Below, piece after piece: positions 1 through 6,799 of a stretch of 7,126 nt of DNA; within the stretch, counting starts at the first letter, position 1; the number at the start of each line of letters is the position of its first letter. Made by a program: the position numbers and the translations under genes. The notes below the pieces were generated by a model. That model was not told the origin of the DNA and ran no database searches. It worked only from the letters and a program-made list of their open reading frames with translations. The stretch is from Treponema sp. (GTDB lineage Bacteria; Spirochaetota; Spirochaetia; Treponematales; Treponemataceae), in assembly GCA_016294105.1 (NCBI GenBank), contig JAEDCN010000049.1, positions 1-7,126 of the forward strand. Direction: 5' to 3'.

Positions 1-58
1 CGTGATATTCTTGATTTTGTCGAAAAACGCTTACACAAAATATTCCGACGTGCCATCA

Positions 59-1402
59 TTATTCCAAGTTCAAAAGATATTGTTCCTTTTGTATCATTTC
101 ATAACGGGTTTTCGCTGTTTCGTCTTTTGACAATAGATATATACACAAGTATATTTTTGCTAACCAAGGGGAGATTATATCTTCTAACTTTCGCTCTTTT
201 TCATACCAATAAGCCGCTTTTTCAAGTAAGATGAGAAGTTTTTTCTTTTCATCTCTTGATATTTTTACAATTTCAGTCTTACTTATTATTAATTCATCTG
301 TTAATATTGGAAACAACCTTTGAGCGTTCTTTCTATACCATGCTCCTAAACAATGTGCAGTTTTCCAATTCAAGTGATCCAAATTAAAAGATAGTACATA
401 CTCTTGGAATGCTTCTTCATATCTACCAATTCGTTCATATGCCACGCCTAAATTCCGAGCAAACATCGCTCTGAAGCGTTTATTTGTAGCTGCCGAAAAT
501 TTCTTGGTGATAAGTTCGTAAGAAAGAGCTTCATCCAATTCTTTTTTAGTGAGCGTACTACCAAGTCCACTTACAAGATATATTGATCCAATACTATTTG
601 CTATGAAAGCCAAACATTGTTGTTCAACTATAGAATAAGCATCTGCATCCCCAAATTGTTTCACATTTCTAATCCCAAAAAGATATTTTAAACACTTTTT
701 ATAGCAACCAACACATTTTTCAACTAGAATATGCTGATTATCCATGGATTCATTTTCTTCAAATTGAATACGAAAATAGCAAAAATCTCCTAATCTTAAG
801 TTAGCATATCCTAGCAAAAAATCACTCTGATCACTATTGATTTTATTTGTTCTTCTATTAACTCTGATATAATCTATCAAATCATTTGCTTGTTTTTCTC
901 CTATAATATAGTTTTCTACTGACACACCATCTCTGTATGCTTTGTATGCAAAACTATATCCATCTTCGATTGATATAACTCTAGCTAATATTTCTGTAGG
1001 AAAATACGAAATTTTTTCAAGCCTATTTGCAAAATAGATCGCAGTATCATCTGAGTATGATAATCTTAATTTTGAAACAAGTGTTTCAGTAAAAATGCTT
1101 TCTGAAATCTCTTTTGATTGTTTTGCAATTTCTAATAAATCCTCCAGTTCTTTTTTTGAGATAATATTATAAATATTTAATCCAATCCACACAGAAATAG
1201 CAATGCCAACTATACATAATAATAAATCAATTTCAGTCTGTGCTGTGTCAACATAAATCACCTGTACATTACCTATATTAAATAGTATTATCGGATATAC
1301 ATATTTCCAAAGCAAAGCAAGTAAAATAACTATACATAACGAAGTAGGTATAATCAATGCAATTCGCATTGATTTTTTTGATGAATTGTTGATATACTTC
1401 AT
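59..1402 (-). CDS. Membrane-anchored TPR-like protein of unknown function
   Basis: A 447-residue protein that I do not recognise as a named family. Two hydrophobic stretches at about residues 13-40 and 58-80 look like transmembrane helices. They leave a short loop between them and a large soluble C-terminal domain of about 365 residues, probably cytoplasmic. Residues 308-341 fit a tetratricopeptide repeat (pattern A..NLG.AY...G.Y.EA...Y), and the helical pattern around it suggests more degenerate TPR-like repeats, so a protein-protein interaction role is likely. No enzyme motif is visible. The ATG at 1400-1402 follows a good ribosome site (GGGAGGG, 7-base gap). A sigma-A-type promoter lies about 150 bp upstream, so it can be expressed independently of the helicase fragment before it. 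The gene is clearly more AT-rich than everything to its right, which points to separate acquisition. The gene call is firm; the function is unknown. Confidence 0.85.
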   Translation of the reverse strand: MKYINNSSKKSMRIALIIPTSLCIVILLALLWKYVYPIILFNIGNVQVIYVDTAQTEIDLLLCIVGIAISVWIGLNIYNIISKKELEDLLEIAKQSKEISESIFTETLVSKLRLSYSDDTAIYFANRLEKISYFPTEILARVISIEDGYSFAYKAYRDGVSVENYIIGEKQANDLIDYIRVNRRTNKINSDQSDFLLGYANLRLGDFCYFRIQFEENESMDNQHILVEKCVGCYKKCLKYLFGIRNVKQFGDADAYSIVEQQCLAFIANSIGSIYLVSGLGSTLTKKELDEALSYELITKKFSAATNKRFRAMFARNLGVAYERIGRYEEAFQEYVLSFNLDHLNWKTAHCLGAWYRKNAQRLFPILTDELIISKTEIVKISRDEKKKLLILLEKAAYWYEKERKLEDIISPWLAKIYLCIYLLSKDETAKTRYEMIQKEQYLLNLE

Positions 1403-1550
1403 TTTATTTCCCTCCCACTAATAATACTATAAAGATACATCAGATATCACCTAAAGACAATTAGATTTGTTCTCTAAATTATAAACTATTCATCAACCAT
1501 TTTTCTTTTCACGTTTTCTGTAATATGGTCTAAAAAAGATTCTTTTTAAC

Positions 1551-1579
1551 ATTATACCAAACTTATAAACTTTTCTCCA
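1551..1579 (-). promoter_or_regulatory. Predicted sigma-A promoter for the TPR membrane protein
   Basis: On the minus strand, TGGAGA (1574-1579, 4 of 6 matches to TTGACA) is followed by a 17-base spacer and a perfect TATAAT (1551-1556) with an extended TG element (TGGTATAAT). The -35 box overlaps the last codons of the helicase fragment. Transcription would start near 1544, giving a leader of about 140 nt. The start falls in a perfect 7-bp palindrome (AAAAAGA at 1533-1539, TCTTTTT at 1541-1547) that could be an operator or simply AT-rich chance. A second TATAAT lies at 1478-1483 but I see no good -35 for it. Confidence 0.6.
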
Positions 1580-2522
1580 CTATTTTACCTTTCCCTGGCA
1601 ATCTCTTTTGTTTCATAAGATTTTTCTCAACTGTTTCTTCCAATACAATCGAATCGGTATCACTAAGATCCAACCCAATATTTAACTCTGTCAGCCGTTC
1701 CTCCTTTTGCTTCAGCTCGTCTTCCTGCACAAATGGCTGCTGTAATTCCACTTTGGCATCCTCTAATTGCTTCTGTGTATCGGCAAGTCCGGCCTGATAT
1801 GCTTCCAGTTCCTTTGGAAATTTGGCGATCTCATTTTCAATTCTCGTGAGATTTCCAAGTGCATCTGAACCCAAAGAAACTTTATGCTTCATTGCACCAC
1901 AGAGATAGAGCTGAAACTCTGCGCCAAATGGTTCATAGTTCAGCTCCAGTTTGAAGCCCCGATAACTGCCGATTTCCACTCCCTGTCCGCCTGCATTCAT
2001 CTTACAAAGGGACAACAACATCTCTCCGGCAACAGCTTTTTCGGTGTAAGAAATACCGTTCAGCACCATCGGAGAGAACCTTTTCTCATCCAGAGGATGC
2101 TGTTCTGCAAGGGAAATATCCGATTCACAGGCGGAAATGCGCTGTGAATACTCGGAAATCAGCTTCGGATAACGCTGCAAAACACGATCTTCCAGACTGT
2201 AATGCTCGTTCAAATAACTTTGTTTCAGGACACGAAGTTTGGAGACCTGAATCTCCAAATCCATCTTTTCTTTGATTCTCGTATCTCCCGTCGCCAGCAT
2301 TTTCACCTCTGCAAAAGACAATGCAACCTCGTCCACATCCTCTGCAGAGCGCACCGGAGACTTGCTCGTCATGATCTGTGAGATGAATTTCTGCTTGGAT
2401 TCCACCAATTGATAGAGATAGGCATCGAAGGTTTTCTCTGTGACATAGCGATACACCTCAACCTCCGGAAATAGATTCCCCTGCCGTTCAATGCGTCCTT
2501 GGCGCTGGGCAAGGTCAGTCGG
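1563..2522 (-). pseudogene. C-terminal fragment of ICE-type SNF2/DEAD-box helicase, 5' part cut off by insertion
   Basis: The readable frame covers 319 codons from 2522 to the TAA at 1563. It begins with P-TDLAQRQGRIERQGN, which matches helicase motif VI (QRxGRxxRQGN) of the large SNF2-like helicase/methylase proteins carried by many conjugative elements of Bacillota. After motif VI comes the YRYVTEKTFDAYLYQ segment usual for this family, then a long alpha-helical tail with a coiled-coil-like stretch near the end. All earlier helicase motifs are missing, and an in-frame TGA lies at 2523-2525, just outside the fragment in recombinase-encoding DNA. A GTG at 2454-2456 could start a 297-residue product, but nothing suggests it is a native start, and such a product would lack ATPase activity. 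The likely cause is insertion of the neighbouring mobile element; the 5' part should lie on the far side of that element. The family call is from remembered motifs; the truncation is seen directly. Confidence 0.8.
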
Positions 2523-4372
2523 TCATTTTTTGCGGACAGTTCAATACATGCCCTTCGGTTCCTCTCCCTACTCCTGCGTTTGCTCTCGTTTGATTTCTCC
2601 CTCTGTATCCTCTTAGCACAAGCGGGACAATACTTTGATATTCCAGAGCTGGGGACGTATTCAACACCGCACACCGTACAATTTTTAGGCTTTAACGCCG
2701 TCCACCGCTTTGTGGGTGTGATATGTAATTCACCGACAAAGCCGATGAATTTATAGTAAATCTTGATTTCCTGCCTTACTGTCCCGTCCGCAAGTTTCTC
2801 ACGTTCCGAAACAAGTATCTTGTCTATGAGTGCGTTTATGATGGTTGCGTCCAACTCTTTCAGCCCCTGATAGTTGCGGATTAGGGATAGAAAGTCCCTC
2901 ACGCCCTGCGATTTCTCATAGCTGTCATTGAGCGTTTCCGTTACCTCTTTCAGCCGTGCTTCAATTTCAAGCTGCTCTTTCTGGTATTTCCCCGACATCA
3001 TCTCAAAATTCCGCTCGGTAATACGCTCCATGACCTTATCCTCGTAGAGAGAGGAAAACAGCCTGTCCAGTTCCGCAAGGCGTTTGTTCAGCTTCTTACG
3101 TTCTTTCTCTAATGCTTTCGCCCTGCTCTGGTCTGTTTCCGTGAGCCGCTTTTCTATGGCCCTGACCGCCTTTTCATCATTCACTGCCATATCCGCAAAA
3201 CAGTTGATGTCGGCAAGAACGGCATTGAATAAATCCCTTGCTTCTATATTGTGGGCACTACACTCGCTTCTTCCGTTTCTTGCATAATTATTACATGAAT
3301 ACTGTACACAGTCGATAATCTCTGGGCGTTTCCTCCTGTGTACGTTCATTGCCCGCAGAGCACATCCGCAGTCCACACACTTGATAACGCCTGCAAAAAT
3401 ATTTACAAATCCTCCCTTGTTCTGTGGAAGCCTACGACTTGTAATAAGCTGTTGGACAATATCAAATTCCTCCTGCGTGACTATTCCCTCATGGGTATTG
3501 GGTATCACTTCCCATTCTTCGGGCAGCTTAGAGGGGCGTTTCTTGCTTTTCATATTGGCGGCAATCCGTTTGTAGCCTACAAGATTTCCCGCATATATCG
3601 GGCTTCTTAAAATGCTCCTCACGCTGTTCCCACTCCAAATATAGCGTTTGTCCTCGTTCCCCTCAAAATGACGTTCAAAGCCTGTTTCGCCACGCTCCGC
3701 CGCATAAGCGGCAGGGCGTAGGATATGCTGTTTATTAAGATGTCTGCAAATTTTGGCAACTCCATTCCCTTTTAATGCAAGGTCGAATATCTCTTTTACA
3801 ACATGTGCCACTTTATCATCTATCAGCAGATGGTTGTGGTCGGCAGGGTCTTTGATATAGCCATAAGGGGCGGTAGTTCCCATGAATTTCCCCTGTTGAA
3901 ACCTCGCCCGATATGCCGATTTTATCTTAACAGATATGTCAGCGGCATACATTTCGTTTAAAATGTTGCGGAAAGGCGTGATGTCCATAGCAGATTTATT
4001 CAAGGTATCTACGCCGTCATTGACCGCTATATACCTCACGTTATGCTCTGGGAAGAAAACTTCCAGATATAACCCACAATCAAGATAGTTTCTCCCCAGA
4101 CGGGATAAATCTTTCGTAATCACGCAGTTTATCAGACCGCTTTCAATGTCTTTTATCATATTCTGGAAACTTGGTCTTTGGAAATTTGTACCAGAATAAC
4201 CATCGTCCACATACGTTTTTGCTATGTGCCATCCCTGCTTTTTCACATAATCCGTGAGGATGGATTTCTGTGTCGCAATGCTCGCACTCTCGTTATCCGT
4301 ACCATCGTCTTTAGATAAGCGGCAATAAATGCCGACTAAATAGATTTTCTTTTCTTCTTTGATTCCTGCCAT
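2369..4372 (-). CDS. Large serine recombinase, TnpX/TndX type
   Basis: This 667-residue site-specific recombinase should excise and integrate the element. The N-terminal resolvase-type catalytic domain (about 10-150) has the nucleophile motif YCRLS with Ser20, then DDGYSGTNFQRP (56-67) and the conserved DLSRLGRNY (88-96). A recombinase DNA-binding domain (about 165-270) follows. Next come a zinc ribbon (C332, C335, C360, C371), a long coiled coil (about 395-490), a second four-cysteine cluster (C565, C568, C582, C585) and a very basic tail (591-607). Length is close to TnpX of Tn4451 (about 700 residues). The ATG at 4370-4372 has a good GGAGG site 9 bases upstream. It is the last gene of the element operon. 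Oddity: the frame has no stop inside the element. From about residue 618 to 667 it reads out of frame through the interrupted helicase gene, so those roughly 50 residues are target-derived. The native catalytic protein probably ends near residue 617. Confidence 0.93.
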   Translation of the reverse strand: MAGIKEEKKIYLVGIYCRLSKDDGTDNESASIATQKSILTDYVKKQGWHIAKTYVDDGYSGTNFQRPSFQNMIKDIESGLINCVITKDLSRLGRNYLDCGLYLEVFFPEHNVRYIAVNDGVDTLNKSAMDITPFRNILNEMYAADISVKIKSAYRARFQQGKFMGTTAPYGYIKDPADHNHLLIDDKVAHVVKEIFDLALKGNGVAKICRHLNKQHILRPAAYAAERGETGFERHFEGNEDKRYIWSGNSVRSILRSPIYAGNLVGYKRIAANMKSKKRPSKLPEEWEVIPNTHEGIVTQEEFDIVQQLITSRRLPQNKGGFVNIFAGVIKCVDCGCALRAMNVHRRKRPEIIDCVQYSCNNYARNGRSECSAHNIEARDLFNAVLADINCFADMAVNDEKAVRAIEKRLTETDQSRAKALEKERKKLNKRLAELDRLFSSLYEDKVMERITERNFEMMSGKYQKEQLEIEARLKEVTETLNDSYEKSQGVRDFLSLIRNYQGLKELDATIINALIDKILVSEREKLADGTVRQEIKIYYKFIGFVGELHITPTKRWTALKPKNCTVCGVEYVPSSGISKYCPACAKRIQREKSNESKRRSRERNRRACIELSAKNDRLTLPSAKDALNGRGIYFRRLRCIAMSQRKPSMPISINWWNPSRNSSHRS
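2515..2524. other. Element-target junction (predicted recombination site)
   Basis: Helicase coding sense begins at 2520-2522 reading leftward, while recombinase-type sequence (basic tail, then ELSAKND) ends at 2522-2524, so the crossover lies in these few bases. On the minus strand the stretch reads GACCGACTGACC and contains three GA dinucleotides. TnpX-family enzymes are known to recombine at a GA dinucleotide that is present at both element ends and in the target. Which of the three GAs was used cannot be told from one end only. Confidence 0.65.
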
Positions 4373-4426
4373 ACTGTAAAACCTCCGTATCTGTCCTATC
4401 TGTTTTCATGTCCCATTGCGTACATT

Positions 4427-4690
4427 CTAAGCGGACAGCCCCTCATTGTCGAAGGTGTCGCCCTCGGCAATCTTCTTCCGAATATCCTCGGAGATAATCG
4501 GGACAAACGCTTCTGTAACGGTCTGTGTGCCGACATATTCACGGCTGATTATCATCTGCACTGGTGCTTTTGGCACGATACGCTTTCTCTTTTTATCTGC
4601 TTTCTTATCCTCGCCCATACTTAAATCTTCCTTTCCAGACAGGGCAGGGAAGAGTTTGGAAATGTCCCCGCCCTGCCAATCAGATACCAT
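4427..4690 (-). CDS. Small basic element-encoded protein, possibly TnpW-like
   Basis: An 87-residue protein with a lysine/arginine-rich middle (28-38) and a conserved-looking C-terminal half, including ISREYVGTQTVTEAFVPII (49-67). It resembles small proteins often found next to TnpX-type recombinases, some annotated TnpW, though I cannot confirm the family; no enzymatic motif is visible. Two starts compete. The ATG at 4688-4690 overlaps the stop of the preceding gene by one base (TAATG), has GAGG only 4 bases upstream, and suggests translational coupling. The ATG at 4616-4618 (63-residue product) has a much better site, AAGGAAG at an 8-base gap, and gives a length closer to other small recombinase-linked proteins. 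I list the longer form because the gene packing fits it, but the shorter form is nearly as likely. The recombinase starts 54 bp downstream, so a role in modulating recombination is possible. Confidence 0.72.
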   Translation of the reverse strand: MVSDWQGGDISKLFPALSGKEDLSMGEDKKADKKRKRIVPKAPVQMIISREYVGTQTVTEAFVPIISEDIRKKIAEGDTFDNEGLSA

Positions 4691-4920
4691 TAATCCTCGC
4701 TGTTTAATTCTTTCTGTAATGCTTTAAGGAGTGCCGCCGCTTCATCAGCGTTCAGCGTGATTCCCTTGCCGCACTTTTCACGGTTCGGGGAAAAGCTGCG
4801 GATGTCATACTTCGGCTCTTTCCCATTCCATGAAATGAGATTGATTTCCTTTGTGTAGCCACTGTCGCCCGTAGACAATACTGCGATTTCCTTTACGATT
4901 TCATACTGGATTTCTCTCAT
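4690..4920 (-). CDS. YdbC/PC4-like single-strand nucleic acid-binding protein
   Basis: A 76-residue protein matching the YdbC family of Bacillota. Recognisable pieces are the start EIQYEIVKEIAVLS, the centre KEINLISWNGKEPKYDIRSFSP and the end CGKGITLNADEAAALLKAL. YdbC of Lactococcus lactis has the fold of the eukaryotic coactivator PC4 and binds single-stranded DNA. On a mobilizable element such a protein could coat or handle the transferred strand; that role is an inference. The ATG at 4918-4920 has GAGG 8 bases upstream. The gene lies 45 bp after parB, and its TAA shares a base with the ATG of the next small gene, so it sits in the middle of the operon. Confidence 0.85.
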   Translation of the reverse strand: MREIQYEIVKEIAVLSTGDSGYTKEINLISWNGKEPKYDIRSFSPNREKCGKGITLNADEAAALLKALQKELNSED

Positions 4921-4965
4921 TCTCCATACCTCAACTCTCTGTATTTACTTCCCGAAAAAAGAAGA

Positions 4966-5820
4966 TTAGCGGCTGTCACGGTTGCGTTTCCTCTGCAACT
5001 CACGCTCCAAAAGTTTGATGATGGTTTCCTCCATCTGCTTCGGCGTTGTGTTCTTCGGAAAGTATTTTTTCAGCTTGCTTGTGTTGATTTTCAAGGTTTC
5101 TTTCTGGTTGCCCTTTTCCTCCGTCATAATCGCAAATATCGTATCCATGTCAAGCCGCCCGCTCTGGCTTAACTGTTTCATCCGCTGTGCCTGTGAGAGT
5201 GAGGGCGTTGCTTCTTCGCTCTCCATCGTGGCAAAGAGGTTTTCCTGCTCGTCTTTCTTCAAGAAGGACAGTTCCACCGCAGGCGTGAGGGCGATTTTCC
5301 CCTCGTCCACCATCTGCAAAATCGGCGGTATCAGTTCCGTCAGGCGGATAAAACGCTGCACGGTCATCCTGCCCACGCCGAAGCCCTGTGCCACCTTGTC
5401 GTCCGTCCGCAACTTCGTCACAACTTGTGACGAGGTTAAGTCTGTGCGGAAACCCTGCCGCTTCATGGCTTCGGATTTCATCTTGTAAGCAAACGCCCGC
5501 TCCGATGGCAGGATATTCTCACGCTGCAAATTGCTGTCTACAAGGGTGATGATGGCTCGGTCACGGTCTAAGGGCAGGACAAACGCAGGCACGGTATTTA
5601 TCCCTGCAAGTTCAGAAGCACGGACACGCCGCTGTCCTGCAATCACTTCATAACCGTCCCCGTCCTCTTTCGGGCGTGTGATTATCGGCGTGACAATGCC
5701 AAATTCCTTGATGCTTTCCGCTAACTCTGACAGCGTTTCATCCTCCACAACATGAAACGGATTGTCGGGAAACGGGTATAAATCTTTGGTCTTTAACACC
5801 TTAAAATCCTGTTTCTTCAT
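4966..5820 (-). CDS. ParB/RepB/Spo0J-family partition-like protein
   Basis: A 284-residue ParB-like protein. The N-terminal ParB domain (about 7-95) includes the CTP-binding signature AGQRRVRASELAG (61-73, with Gln where many family members have Glu) and NLQRENILPSERA (97-109). A central helix-turn-helix region (about 140-162, FGVGRMTVQRFIRL) would bind a parS-like site. The C-terminus (about 240-284) is basic and helical. No ParA ATPase is present in the window, so it may act in regulation, copy maintenance of the excised circle, or loading of other proteins rather than in classical partition. The ATG at 5818-5820 lies 7 bp after the relaxase stop, with AAAGG about 11 bases upstream, suggesting coupled translation. 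The gene contains a 27-bp near-palindrome at 5411-5437, listed separately. Confidence 0.92.
   Translation of the reverse strand: MKKQDFKVLKTKDLYPFPDNPFHVVEDETLSELAESIKEFGIVTPIITRPKEDGDGYEVIAGQRRVRASELAGINTVPAFVLPLDRDRAIITLVDSNLQRENILPSERAFAYKMKSEAMKRQGFRTDLTSSQVVTKLRTDDKVAQGFGVGRMTVQRFIRLTELIPPILQMVDEGKIALTPAVELSFLKKDEQENLFATMESEEATPSLSQAQRMKQLSQSGRLDMDTIFAIMTEEKGNQKETLKINTSKLKKYFPKNTTPKQMEETIIKLLERELQRKRNRDSR
5411..5437. repeat. 27-bp near-perfect palindrome inside parB
   Basis: The core TCGTCACAA-C-TTGTGACGA (5415-5433) is a perfect inverted repeat with 9-bp arms and one central base. Three more outer pairs (AAC at 5411-5413 with GTT at 5435-5437, using 5435 G) extend it to 13-bp arms with one T/G mismatch at 5414/5434. 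On the coding strand it encodes parts of LTSSQVVTKLR of ParB. It could be a protein-binding site (for example a parS-like site for the same protein), an RNA hairpin in the operon transcript, or a by-product of codon choice. Confidence 0.75.
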
Positions 5821-5827
5821 TCACTTT

Positions 5828-6793
5828 TTACCTTTCTCTTGATTTGTTTCTGCCTGTTCTCTGTAATTCTTCCAACACTTCTGGCGGTATCTTTGAGAGC
5901 AGCCGCCCCATCTGCTCGTTGGTTCTCTGCAATTCAAATATCCTCTGGTTGGCTTTCTGCACCTTTAATTCCTGCTCGTACTTTTCATCACGCATACGCC
6001 CTGCATAGTCGGCTTCCTGCCCGATTTGCTCCTTTAAGCTGTCGATATACGCCTGCTGTCTGCCGATTTCCTTAGAGAATTTCTCCACTTCGGGCAGCCA
6101 TGCGGCAACCAGTTCCAGAGCCTTGTCACGCTTTTTCCCTGCGTTAAAGGCGTTGATGTCGGACAGGGCAGACACGATTTCCCCATACTGCTTATCAAGC
6201 CTGCCGCCCAACTTATAGAGCCATGTGGGGACGTGTTTCCGCTTGGTTTCCATCGAAGATTGACCTCTCTCAAGCTGATTCCAACGTGAGGACATCCGCT
6301 CATGGTAGGCGGTCTGCCACTCCGACAGGCTCTTTTGATTGCCTAAAATTGTTTTGGCGGACAGCTTATTGTCTGGTGTAATCGGCACAAAGCAGAGGTG
6401 CATATGGGGCGTTCTCTCGTCCATGTGGACGACTGCGGAGAGGATATTCTGCTCCCCGACACGCTCCGAAATGAAATCCAGAGCCATCGTAAAATACGCT
6501 TTCTGTTCTTCGGGCGGTAACTGGTTCATAAATTCTGGTGAAGCCGTGATGAGCGTTTCCACCATCATCACGCTGTCTTTCCTTGTCCTGCACCCTGCTT
6601 CGGCTACCTTTCGGTTAATCTCTTTCTTATAGGTGTACTTTGGCGGTGCGACAAGATGATAGTTATTTTTAGAGCGTTCCATGTCGATATCTGGGTTGCT
6701 TTTGTAGGCTTCTTTCTTCCGCTCGTTGTGGCGTTCGCAAGCCGCAACGCCGCCCGCTTTGCGTTTCTGGAAACGCAGGATTGCATAGGGCAT
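5828..6793 (-). CDS. MobV-family relaxase
   Basis: A 321-residue relaxase that should nick oriT and stay attached to the 5' end of the transferred strand. The N-terminus aligns well with MobM of pMV158, including His22 in the motif RHNER (21-25), the position reported as the DNA-attacking histidine in MobM. The metal-binding motif HMDERTPHMH (123-132) fits the MobV pattern HxDExxPHxH exactly. Residues after about 230 form a coiled coil, ending in a basic tail. It is shorter than MobM (494 residues), the loss being in the C-terminal part, but the catalytic half looks complete. The ATG at 6791-6793 is preceded by AAAGGAAG about 10-12 bases upstream. An oriT with the matching nick motif lies 303 bp upstream, and parB follows after 7 bp. 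No coupling protein is visible, so a helper element is probably needed. Confidence 0.95.
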   Translation of the reverse strand: MPYAILRFQKRKAGGVAACERHNERKKEAYKSNPDIDMERSKNNYHLVAPPKYTYKKEINRKVAEAGCRTRKDSVMMVETLITASPEFMNQLPPEEQKAYFTMALDFISERVGEQNILSAVVHMDERTPHMHLCFVPITPDNKLSAKTILGNQKSLSEWQTAYHERMSSRWNQLERGQSSMETKRKHVPTWLYKLGGRLDKQYGEIVSALSDINAFNAGKKRDKALELVAAWLPEVEKFSKEIGRQQAYIDSLKEQIGQEADYAGRMRDEKYEQELKVQKANQRIFELQRTNEQMGRLLSKIPPEVLEELQRTGRNKSRER

Positions 6794-6799
6794 AATCCA

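Noticed and set aside
14..41. Inverted repeat ATTTTGT...ACAAAAT just after the TPR gene, considered as a terminator
   Set aside because: The stem is 7 bp of mostly A/T with a 14-nt loop and no following T run, so it is not a convincing rho-independent terminator.
1..240. Plus-strand frame open from base 1 (reading RDILDFVEKRLHKIFRR...)
   Set aside because: Only the first 58 bases are free of the TPR gene; the rest is antisense to it. It could be the tail of a gene entering from the left, but too little is present to support that.
4982..5488. 168-codon plus-strand frame opposite parB
   Set aside because: It is antisense to a clearly recognised ParB-like gene and has a Ser/Cys/Phe-rich composition typical of a shadow frame.
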